From Methanomassiliicoccales archaeon (lineage in GTDB: Archaea > Thermoplasmatota > Thermoplasmata > Methanomassiliicoccales > Methanomethylophilaceae): DNA of 19,356 nucleotides. This document shows positions 13,878 to 19,356 of this stretch, piece by piece. The translations under genes and the position numbers were made by a program. The notes beneath the pieces are model-generated. The model saw only the letters and a program-made list of their open reading frames with translations. It searched no databases and was not told where the DNA came from. Location: positions 1 to 19,356 of the forward strand of contig CAAFZG010000144.1 of the NCBI GenBank assembly GCA_900767505.1. Direction: 5' to 3'. Positions within the stretch are counted from its first letter, which is position 1, and each line of letters opens with the position of its first letter.

Positions 13878-14418
13878 GTTGTCCAACTCGCTTGACATCA
13901 TAACAGCGAGTTGCAAACGGTCGCTCGACAGCGTCGATTCCGAATCCACCGATGCGCTCATCAAAGGCATCAGAGAAGCGAGGAAGGTGTTCGTCTACGG
14001 TTCCGGCAGGTCCGGACTCGTAGGTCAGCTCTTCGCAGTGAGGCTGGTCCAGCTCGGATTCGATGTGCATTTCGTCGGCGAGATGACCACACCGATCATC
14101 GGCAGGGACGACCTGACATTATTGATATCATATACGGGGAAGACCTCGTCCGTCGTCCAGACGGCACGCATCGCCAAACGCATCGGATCCAAGATAGTCT
14201 GCATCACGGGTACGGAGGACAGCCCGCTCACTAATGTCTCGGACGTGTCCCTCGTCATGGAAGTCGACGATTCCGACGACGTCAAGGTGGTCGCACCCCT
14301 CGGTACGATCTTCGAGGATTCCGCACTGCTGTTCTTCGACTGCGTCGTCAGCGAGCTCATGAGGATCGACGGGGCCACCGAGGAAGAGATGCGCAACCGC
14401 CACGCGATATGGGTCTGA
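13870..14418 (+). CDS. hxlB: 6-phospho-3-hexuloisomerase (SIS domain)
   Basis: PHI interconverts 3-hexulose-6-phosphate and fructose-6-phosphate. In archaea lacking the oxidative pentose phosphate route it works with hexulose-phosphate synthase to make ribulose-5-phosphate. The 182-residue SIS-domain protein has the family landmarks YGSGRSGLVGQLFAVRL (43-59), VGEMTTPII (69-77), the phosphate-sugar loop ISYTGKTSSV (86-95), and the C-terminal NRHAIWV. It starts with GTG at 13870, overlapping the TIM-barrel stop by 8 bp. No synthase gene lies in this window. It ends 3 bp from a convergent gene. Confidence 0.9.
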   Translation: MSELSNSLDIITASCKRSLDSVDSESTDALIKGIREARKVFVYGSGRSGLVGQLFAVRLVQLGFDVHFVGEMTTPIIGRDDLTLLISYTGKTSSVVQTARIAKRIGSKIVCITGTEDSPLTNVSDVSLVMEVDDSDDVKVVAPLGTIFEDSALLFFDCVVSELMRIDGATEEEMRNRHAIWV

Positions 14419-14421
14419 CCG

Positions 14422-14766
14422 TCATTCGGACAGAAGGGCCTTGGCGGTCCTGCAACAATCCCCGTCCATACGATAGAATGCGAAGGACTGCTCGTAGCGA
14501 TCGACCACCACGATGATCCCCTTCTGCATGTTGGATCTGAACCTTTCGATCATCGGATCTGTCAGTTCCAACCCTTCCTCCGATACGAAAAGCATCCCGA
14601 TCTCCGGATTCCCTATGCCTTTAATGCGATAGTAATCGCCGTTACCGTCATTCTCGACCTTGCCGCGGAGACCTGTCTCATCATGGCCTTCCTGCGCCGC
14701 CAAGGCGAAATATTCCACGACAACGGGATCGAAGAGCACATCCGCATCGGAACCCAATCTGCTCAT
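14422..14766 (-). CDS. Small protein of unknown family, possible degenerate JAB-like fold
   Basis: I do not recognise this 114-residue protein. Its order of elements recalls a JAB/MPN domain: a first helix, then a conserved-looking E30-T-G (HDETGLRGKVE), a strand, a later LTDPM at 68-72, and a strand IIVVVDRYEQSFAFYRMDG (84-102) like the common VVDP strand of JAB proteins. The HxH zinc motif is absent, so a JAB fold would be inactive. This is pattern-level inference. It starts at the ATG at 14766, which overlaps the stop of the ubiquitin-like gene (ATGA) and follows GGAGG, so the two are translationally coupled. It converges on hxlB with a 3-bp gap. Confidence 0.7.
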   Translation of the reverse strand: MSRLGSDADVLFDPVVVEYFALAAQEGHDETGLRGKVENDGNGDYYRIKGIGNPEIGMLFVSEEGLELTDPMIERFRSNMQKGIIVVVDRYEQSFAFYRMDGDCCRTAKALLSE

Positions 14767-15014
14767 GGCCTCCGGATACACTCCCCGCCGAAATATGTTT
14801 CCGGGTCCGGGATGACCTCTATGCGATCACCGTCGGAGATGCACTCGCCGACCTTCATGTCCTGATTGAGGATCGTGTATCCGTTCCTGAGTATGTTCCC
14901 TGCTCCGTAGTAATCCGCCACGATGTCCCTCAGCTCCTGTACCGCATCGTCACGGGGAAAGTCCATCCTCATGTTGTCGCCTCTGCTTCTGCAGAACAAT
15001 GTGAATCTTACCAT
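14763..15014 (-). CDS. Small ubiquitin-like (beta-grasp pattern) protein
   Basis: An 83-residue protein beginning MVRFTLFCRSRGDNMRMDF. Two opening strands (about 2-8 and 14-19), a helix (DDAVQELRDIVADYYG) and a closing strand after a turn (ISDGDRIEVIPD, 59-70) follow the ubiquitin fold order, as in ThiS/MoaD/SAMP/Ub-like proteins. Near the C-terminus is a Gly-Gly (76-77) followed by six residues (ECIRRP). Assignment to the beta-grasp fold is inference from pattern. The ATG at 15014 is preferred; it is preceded by GGATGGAAAG and a minus-strand TATA (CTTATAG, about 15064-15070) lies upstream. The frame continues further but through a promoter region. The next gene overlaps it by 4 bp. Confidence 0.72.
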   Translation of the reverse strand: MVRFTLFCRSRGDNMRMDFPRDDAVQELRDIVADYYGAGNILRNGYTILNQDMKVGECISDGDRIEVIPDPETYFGGECIRRP

Positions 15015-15062
15015 CTTTCCATCCTGCCATAATGTTGTGGCAACGATGTTAGCCCGTATCAG

Positions 15063-15093
15063 ACTATAAGCTGACCAGCCACGGTTTAATATC
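15063..15093. promoter_or_regulatory. Divergent promoters for the ubiquitin-like gene and the zinc-ribbon gene
   Basis: Plus strand GGTTTAATATC (15083-15093) is centred about 27 bp from the ATG at 15115, so the zinc-ribbon message should be leaderless. Minus strand CTTATAG (15070-15064) would give the ubiquitin-like gene a leader of about 25 nt, long enough for its weak Shine-Dalgarno. Confidence 0.6.
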
Positions 15094-15114
15094 ATTCTAG
15101 CTAGATGCGGTGTC

Positions 15115-15318
15115 ATGGTCAGCGTAAGGCTTCCCGAACACTCGCACTGCAAGTATTGCGGAGATCCGATCCCGTTCGGCAATGATTATTGCGATGAGAC
15201 TTGCAGGAACGCCGAGATTCAGAGGGAGAAGAAGGAGAAGATGAAGGACGTCATGTTCTATGCGTCGGCAGGCATCGTCATCGTGGTGATGATCGCCGCC
15301 AAACTCATCTTTGCCTGA
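15115..15318 (+). CDS. DUF2116-like zinc-ribbon protein with C-terminal membrane helix
   Basis: A 67-residue tail-anchored protein. Four cysteines C12-x2-C15 and C26-x3-C30 (HCKYCGDPIP, YCDETCRNAE) form a treble-clef-like zinc ribbon. A charged linker (EIQREKKEKMKD) follows, then one membrane helix (about 47-66, FYASAGIVIVVMIAAKLIF). This matches the archaeal family known as DUF2116, whose function is not established. The linker's charge suggests the zinc ribbon faces the cytoplasm. Its end overlaps the 3' end of folP by 14 bp in a convergent arrangement. Confidence 0.88.
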   Translation: MVSVRLPEHSHCKYCGDPIPFGNDYCDETCRNAEIQREKKEKMKDVMFYASAGIVIVVMIAAKLIFA

Positions 15319-16105
15319 CCGCCGAAACGGTCCTGCCGACATCATGGACGCGAACTATGTCCGCACCTGACCTGTACGCCCTCAGAGCGGCATCCGCAGA
15401 TGCATCGTCAACATCCGTTTCGGGATAGGTTGCGCGTATGAACCTCTTGCGCGACGAACCGGACAGGACCGGATATCCGTCGGAGAAGTATCCGCTGTTC
15501 TCGAGGATCCATACGTTCTGATCGACAGTCTTGCCGAATCCTATCCCCGGATCCATGATCAGCCTGTCCTTGCGCACGCCCGTATCCAGCGCCTTTTCGG
15601 TCTGAGTCCTGAGGAACGACCTGATCTCCGAAGCGAAATCATCACCCATCACTGAGTTGTGGGTAGTGTTCTGCATGCCGGCCATGTGCATTATCACAAC
15701 ATATGCTCCGGCGGAGGCGCATACCTCGGCCATGCCTTCGGAACGGAGTCCGTTGACATCGTTGATGATGTCCGCCCCCAGCGAGAGACATTCCTCGGCG
15801 ACCTCGGTCTTCAGTGTATCTACGGATATAGGGATATCCACCGAAGGGATCAGTTCCTTGAGAACGGGCTTCAGACGGGATATCTCCTCTGAAGCCGAGA
15901 CGGGCAACGAACCGGGACGCGTGGATTCCGCGCCTATATCGATTATGTCCGCACCCTGATCGATCATGTCCGATGCGTGAGACAATGCGGAATCCACATC
16001 GTTCCACATGCCCCCGTCCGAGAATGAATCGGGGGTCACGTTCAGTATGCCCATGACCAGCGGGCCCCTTTCGGGGGACCCTCTGGTCTGGAAAGAGGTT
16101 ATCAT
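15305..16105 (-). CDS. folP: Dihydropteroate synthase
   Basis: DHPS joins a pterin pyrophosphate to p-aminobenzoate in pterin cofactor synthesis. The 266-residue TIM-barrel protein has all the standard motifs: GILNVTPDSFSDGG near the start, DIGAESTRPG, ISVDTLKTEVAE, INDVNGL, DPGIGFGK, and GSSRKRFI, ending with the phosphate-binding RVHDV. Archaeal pathways may use a modified aminobenzoate substrate for methanopterin-type cofactors, so the exact substrate is uncertain. The ATG at 16105 overlaps the stop of the Fe-S protein gene (ATGA), placing it as the third gene of the larA operon. Confidence 0.95.
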   Translation of the reverse strand: MITSFQTRGSPERGPLVMGILNVTPDSFSDGGMWNDVDSALSHASDMIDQGADIIDIGAESTRPGSLPVSASEEISRLKPVLKELIPSVDIPISVDTLKTEVAEECLSLGADIINDVNGLRSEGMAEVCASAGAYVVIMHMAGMQNTTHNSVMGDDFASEIRSFLRTQTEKALDTGVRKDRLIMDPGIGFGKTVDQNVWILENSGYFSDGYPVLSGSSRKRFIRATYPETDVDDASADAALRAYRSGADIVRVHDVGRTVSAVRQR

Positions 16106-17196
16106 AGGAGCTCGTCCACGATCTCGACGAGATCCCTGACGACGAGCTTCCTGTCGCCCTTTGCGGCATCGAGGTTGTTGACGCAGAAGGGGCAAGTTGT
16201 TATGATGACATCGGCGAAATCGGCCTCGTCGAGCCTTGTGGATGCGATGTCCATGGATTCCTCGGGGTATGCCGCCCTGACACCGCCGCCTCCTCCGCAG
16301 CAATGACTGAACTTCCTGTTGAACTCCATCTCCCTGAACTCTATGCCGGGGATCTTGGAGATCACTTCCCTGGGGGCCTCGTACACACCACAGTGCCTTC
16401 CGAGGTGGCAGGGGTCATGATACGTCACAACACCGGACATGGGCTTGAGTTTGAGGTCCTTCTTCGCCAGGTACTCGGTGATATGGAGCACCTCGAACGG
16501 GACGTCCACGTACTTCGGGTACTCGATCTTGAACATCCTGTAGCATCCTGCGCAGGAGAGCACGAGCGTCTCGATGCCGAGCGCCTTGATGGACTCCACG
16601 TTGCGCTTCATGAGCTCGGTGACGTCGTCCTGGGGCCATCCGACCCTCTGCATGACGGATCCGCAACAGGTCTCGTCCACGGTGGTGTAGTCCTCTCCGA
16701 GCTTGTCGAGGATGGACAGGGTCGCCTTCGCGGTGGCCTTGGACCTGAATGTGGCCGTGCAGCCTGCGAAATAACCGACCTTCGCCTTGTGGGGTTCCTT
16801 TCCGAGGGCCTCCCTGCGGGGCGTCTTCTCGCCGAACGGGTTGCCGTCGGCGAGGATGTTGTCGCACATGGCCTTGTGCTTCGGAAGGATGCATCCGGCC
16901 TTGACCAGATCGGCACGGCAGTCCTCGATGATGTCGACGATGTCGACCTTGGAGGGGCACCTGCGGACGCAGTCCGCGCATGTCGTGCATGTGTACATGT
17001 TCCTGACGACGGACTCGTCGGGCTGAAGGTCCCCTATGAGGAGACCGTATGTCAGAGCGATACGTCCTCTTGAGAGGGCAGAATCCCATCCGATCGATTT
17101 GAAGGAAGGGCAGACGCTCTTGCAGAAACCGCACATTGTGCAGCAATTGACGGCGTTCCTGACCTTCTCGAGCCTATCAACTTCGAAATTAGTCAT
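16102..17196 (-). CDS. HdrD/LutA-like iron-sulfur oxidoreductase subunit
   Basis: A 364-residue (Fe-S)-binding protein. Two [4Fe-4S] ferredoxin motifs lie near the N-terminus (CTMCGFCKSVCP at 19-30; CTTCADCVRRCP at 70-81). Two cysteine-rich CCG domains follow: C177-C178 with C215-x2-C218, and C263 with C299-C300 and C335-x2-C338. This is the layout of heterodisulfide reductase subunit HdrD and also of GlpC, GlcF and LutA-type subunits of flavin dehydrogenases. Methanomassiliicoccales carry HdrD homologues proposed to couple with an Fpo-like complex. The neighbouring larA suggests a lactate-linked role instead. The sequence alone cannot decide. It starts 3 bp after larA, with GGTGTGAT as ribosome site. 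Confidence 0.9.
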   Translation of the reverse strand: MTNFEVDRLEKVRNAVNCCTMCGFCKSVCPSFKSIGWDSALSRGRIALTYGLLIGDLQPDESVVRNMYTCTTCADCVRRCPSKVDIVDIIEDCRADLVKAGCILPKHKAMCDNILADGNPFGEKTPRREALGKEPHKAKVGYFAGCTATFRSKATAKATLSILDKLGEDYTTVDETCCGSVMQRVGWPQDDVTELMKRNVESIKALGIETLVLSCAGCYRMFKIEYPKYVDVPFEVLHITEYLAKKDLKLKPMSGVVTYHDPCHLGRHCGVYEAPREVISKIPGIEFREMEFNRKFSHCCGGGGGVRAAYPEESMDIASTRLDEADFADVIITTCPFCVNNLDAAKGDRKLVVRDLVEIVDELL

Positions 17197-17199
17197 TAA

Positions 17200-18471
17200 T
17201 CACACCAACCTTGGAATGGTAACGCTTCCGTCCATGAGGACCATGACCCTCGCGTCGGGATTCTCGGCCAATGCCTTTCCGACCGCGTCCGCCACGGAGG
17301 GGAACGGAGTGATGTTCGCATCCTCCAGCAGCTTCGGTTCGAGATCTGTGACCGCCCAGATCGAGGCCCATGTGGCGATCTCGGCCATCTTCGCGGCCTT
17401 GTGGTATCCGAGCTTGTACTCAGCCCTCAGATTCTCGAGGACCTTCTCGGGATCCTTGGACGAGGAGAGCTGGTTCAGGAAGGTCGCGTGACCGATACCT
17501 TCCCTGCATTTGGACACCATGATGATCTTCCCGCCTTCCTTGAGGGCCCATTTACCGTTGTCCAGAGCCTTCTGGGACTGGTAGAGGTCCACATCCATCG
17601 GGTAAGGGGCGACGGATATGACGACATCGGCCTTCTCGGGTATTGGCACCGAGAACACCTCGTTTGCCCAGCCGACAGCCTTATCGAATGCGGGATTGAG
17701 TGCTCCAGAGGCCACTTTGTAGATGTTCTGATGCCTGTCGAGGACCATCTGGATGGAGAAGATCTCCTTTCCTTTGACGACCTCCAGTGCATCCATCATG
17801 TCCTCGTGGACGGGGTTTCCGTCCAGAACGAGGGACTGTGCCTCCTTGCTCATGGCGAGCTTGTGGTTCGCCTCGATGGTCCTGTAGGAGGCGACTCCGG
17901 GAAGGAACGATTTCCTTCCACCTGTGTATCCTGCAAAGTAGTGAGGCTCCACGGATGTTATGATGACGAGCCTGTCCGCATCGACGGCGACCTTGTTGAC
18001 CTCCATGGGCGTGCCGTTCTTCGATGTTCCGAGATTGACGCACTCGGAGTTCTTCGCATCGTGGCAGATGATACGGTCCTTGAGCTCCTGATAATGGGAA
18101 CCGAAGACGAAATCGTACTCCTCCTCGGTCATGTCCCTGTGGGTTCCCGTTGCGATGATGTATCTGGCGGACCTCAGGTCCATCCTCTTGGAGAGAGCGT
18201 CCAGGACCTTCGCTGTGGGCGTGGGACGGGTACCGTCGTTGACGATGAATACGATGTCCTTCCCGCCTTTAAGGAAATCATCGAGCGAATCGTATCCGAT
18301 CGGATCGTCTATGGATGCTCCGATGACCTCGTCGGGGTTTCCGCATTCGACGTCTTTGGGATAGTATGTCCCAATGTAATTCCTGTCGGGGATGTCCACT
18401 TTCTGGATCCCGTCCTTACCGTACTTCACATCCACAATCATTTGGACCGGGTTCTTGATTGGGGAATCCAT
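17200..18471 (-). CDS. larA: Nickel-pincer lactate racemase-family protein (LarA-like)
   Basis: LarA interconverts D- and L-lactate, or related 2-hydroxy acids in some homologues, using a nickel-pincer nucleotide cofactor bound covalently to lysine. The 423-residue product is almost the same length as the characterised enzyme (about 424). It shows NDGTRPTP (D79, R82), ATGTHRDMTEEE (H111), EPHYFAGYTGGRKSFLPG (H177, K187) and ANHK (H203), which match the cofactor lysine and active-site histidines. Cofactor synthesis genes (larBCE) are not in this window. The ATG at 18471 is the likely start; M11 is a less likely alternative. It leads an operon with the Fe-S protein and folP. True substrate specificity is not certain. 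Confidence 0.9.
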   Translation of the reverse strand: MDSPIKNPVQMIVDVKYGKDGIQKVDIPDRNYIGTYYPKDVECGNPDEVIGASIDDPIGYDSLDDFLKGGKDIVFIVNDGTRPTPTAKVLDALSKRMDLRSARYIIATGTHRDMTEEEYDFVFGSHYQELKDRIICHDAKNSECVNLGTSKNGTPMEVNKVAVDADRLVIITSVEPHYFAGYTGGRKSFLPGVASYRTIEANHKLAMSKEAQSLVLDGNPVHEDMMDALEVVKGKEIFSIQMVLDRHQNIYKVASGALNPAFDKAVGWANEVFSVPIPEKADVVISVAPYPMDVDLYQSQKALDNGKWALKEGGKIIMVSKCREGIGHATFLNQLSSSKDPEKVLENLRAEYKLGYHKAAKMAEIATWASIWAVTDLEPKLLEDANITPFPSVADAVGKALAENPDARVMVLMDGSVTIPRLV

Positions 18472-18500
18472 TATTAAAATGAACGCACGCCGCCGTCGTG

Positions 18501-18520
18501 GCTAATATAGTATTATAATA
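18501..18520. promoter_or_regulatory. AT-rich divergent promoter for larA and the winged-helix gene
   Basis: GCTAATATAGTATTATAATA includes the self-complementary TATTATAATA (18511-18520), which could bind TBP in either direction. Minus-strand initiation about 25 bp away gives larA a leader of roughly 10-20 nt. For the plus-strand regulator it would give a leader of roughly 30-40 nt to the ATG at 18576. A second plus-strand TATA-like CATATAGATT is at 18561-18570. Confidence 0.55.
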
Positions 18521-18575
18521 GAAAAGGCCGGATCGCATCGTAGTCATCGGTAGGAAATCCCATATAGATTGAAAT

Positions 18576-18974
18576 ATGACCGCAAATTGGAAACGGATTA
18601 TGGATACGGATTACCAGTCTCCCCTGTCGATGCGCTATGCCACGGACATACTGTCCCTCGTCTACGAAGAGGGCAAGATCATGGCCACGGACCTGCTCAG
18701 GATAGCGAAGAACTACAAGACCGTGGTGAAGACAGCGGAGAAGCTGGAGGATCTCGGACTCCTGACCGAGCACCTGGAATCCCATACCAGACAGAAGAGG
18801 ACGTATAAGCTCACAACCCGGGGCGAGAGCGTGGCGGAGCACCTGGTGATGGCCCGCGATGCGCTCTACGGGCCGTGCGGAATCCCGTCGACCGCGAATG
18901 ATGCAGATGAAAAGGGTGTTTCGTCGGCTGAAATACAGAAAAAGAAATCATCTGATGGTGAAAACGATGCCTGA
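18576..18974 (+). CDS. Winged-helix transcriptional regulator
   Basis: Up to 132 residues. The core (about 14-84) is a winged helix-turn-helix: SPLSMRYATDILSLVYEEGK, then MATDLLRIAKNYKTVVKTAE, EKLEDLGLLTEHLESHTRQK, and a wing RTYKLTTRGE. A polar tail of about 35 residues follows. The second ATG at 18600 is a good alternative start, because CATATAGATT at 18561-18570 is spaced for initiation just before it and the extra eight residues are unlike the core. It is divergent from larA, so control of that operon is possible but unproven. The tail (EIQKKKSSDGENDA) is low complexity. Confidence 0.8.
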   Translation: MTANWKRIMDTDYQSPLSMRYATDILSLVYEEGKIMATDLLRIAKNYKTVVKTAEKLEDLGLLTEHLESHTRQKRTYKLTTRGESVAEHLVMARDALYGPCGIPSTANDADEKGVSSAEIQKKKSSDGENDA

Positions 18975-19006
18975 GCATCCGTTTGAAGAATCCATATTTG
19001 CAAATA

Positions 19007-19016
19007 TTTTTATATG
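19007..19016 (+). promoter_or_regulatory. TATA box of tRNA-Asn
   Basis: TTTTTATATG lies centred about 30 bp before the first base of tRNA-Asn, in an AT-rich stretch that stands out from the rest of the window. Confidence 0.65.
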
Positions 19017-19041
19017 AAATCTCCAATCGCTCATTTACTAA

Positions 19042-19114
19042 GCCGCCGTAGCTCAGCAGGTAGAGCGTGTGACTGTTAATCACAAGGTCCTCGGTTCAAA
19101 TCCGTGTGGCGGCG
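19042..19114 (+). tRNA. tRNA-Asn(GTT)
   Basis: A complete 73-nt cloverleaf: acceptor GCCGCCG/TGGCGGC, D arm GCTC-GAGC, anticodon stem TGTGA/TCACA around CTGTTAA (anticodon GTT), and T arm CTCGG-TTCAAAT-CCGTG. The discriminator is G and CCA follows in the genome (19115-19117). The T stem has one T-T opposition (positions 50 and 64), which is slightly unusual. Confidence 0.95.
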
Positions 19115-19161
19115 CCATCTTTTCTTCATTTCTTGCAATTGACCACACCCTTATCCGATAG

Positions 19162-19170
19162 GTTTTTAAC
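19162..19170 (+). promoter_or_regulatory. TATA box of the CAT-anticodon tRNA
   Basis: GTTTTTAAC on the plus strand is about 30 bp before the tRNA at 19196, matching the spacing seen at the other two tRNA genes here. Confidence 0.6.
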
Positions 19171-19195
19171 AACTTCCTCCATAGGGTGCCTCATC

Positions 19196-19269
19196 GGGCT
19201 CTTAGCTTAGACAGGTAGAGCGTCTGGCTCATAACCAGATGGCCGTCGGTTCAAATCCGGCAGGGCCCA
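19196..19269 (+). tRNA. tRNA with CAT anticodon (elongator Met or agmatidine Ile2)
   Basis: A complete 74-nt cloverleaf: acceptor GGGCTCT/AGGGCCC, anticodon stem TCTGG/CCAGA around CTCATAA (anticodon CAT), and T arm GTCGG-TTCAAAT-CCGGC. The discriminator is A and CCA is not encoded. It lacks the three G-C pairs of an initiator anticodon stem. The GGGC start and TGGCTCATAACCA core resemble archaeal isoleucine tRNAs read with agmatidine as much as elongator Met tRNAs, so identity is left open. Confidence 0.93.
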
Positions 19270-19356
19270 CTCACACTATTATTCCCAATTTATCGGTGAC
19301 CGCAAGGTCTGAAAACCATCGAACTTTATGAATTTGTGCATAGCATCCGCTATCCA

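Noticed and set aside
16303..17073. 256-codon plus-strand frame over the Fe-S protein gene
   Set aside because: Shadow. All cluster-binding cysteine motifs are in the minus-strand frame, and this translation is His/Leu/Gly-rich without motifs.
19118..19195. Possible small gene or RNA between the two tRNAs
   Set aside because: The 78 bp hold only an AT-rich promoter-like stretch and no frame or fold that I could support.
19270..19356. Start of a gene after the last tRNA
   Set aside because: The 87 bp show no convincing start codon with ribosome site or TATA spacing before the window ends.

Overview
The window looks like a chromosomal contig of a methanogen-related archaeon of the Thermoplasmatota, most likely the Methanomassiliicoccales. 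That placement is an inference from gene content; no marker was searched. Directly visible archaeal signs are a two-ring Cdc48/VAT ATPase, aTrm56, Elp3, RpoN, an eL18-uL13-uS9-RpoN operon, TATA-box promoters about 25-27 bp from start codons (leaderless transcripts), and internal operon genes preceded by GAGGTGAT Shine-Dalgarno sequences. The HdrD-like iron-sulfur protein, the Ni-pincer LarA and the thioredoxin reductase without an NADPH signature fit an anaerobic archaeon. The first 18 bases match an Illumina adapter end, so they are not genomic and the first gene is cut by the contig end.

Layout: 19-2047 (minus) purS-purL (purine synthesis; purL partial). 2128-4329 (plus) cdc48/VAT, divergent from purS and ending 2 bp from the end of elp3. 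4332-6584 (minus) winged-helix regulator, small Sm-like protein, elp3. 6677-8381 (minus) trxA-trxB-HTH regulator, all overlapping. 8495-10078 (minus) two-domain winged-helix protein, trm56, HD hydrolase. 10179-10714 (plus) tiny Cys-rich protein and a winged-helix regulator. 10715-11056 contains a decayed AAA-ATPase fragment. 11057-12604 (minus) tRNA-Pro and the eL18-uL13-uS9-rpoN operon, with a perfect hairpin between rpoN and the tRNA. 12834-14418 (plus) xylose-isomerase-like TIM barrel overlapping a 6-phospho-3-hexuloisomerase. 14422-15014 (minus) two small coupled proteins, one ubiquitin-like in pattern and one possibly a degenerate JAB-like fold. 15115-15318 (plus) membrane-anchored zinc-ribbon protein. 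15305-18471 (minus) larA, HdrD/LutA-like Fe-S protein, folP. 18576-18974 (plus) winged-helix regulator. 19042-19269 tRNA-Asn(GTT) and a CAT-anticodon tRNA.

Genes are packed tightly: several neighbours share ATGA or TGATG junctions, and convergent pairs are separated by 2-3 bp or overlap. Most of the window is core housekeeping: purine synthesis, translation and tRNA modification, protein unfolding and redox control. The less ordinary parts are the ubiquitin-like/JAB-like pair (14422-15014), the non-canonical thioredoxin reductase operon, the larA/Fe-S/folP operon, the TIM barrel-hexuloisomerase pair under a palindromic promoter, and the ATPase remnant beside tRNA-Pro. I see no CRISPR array, insertion sequence or prophage.
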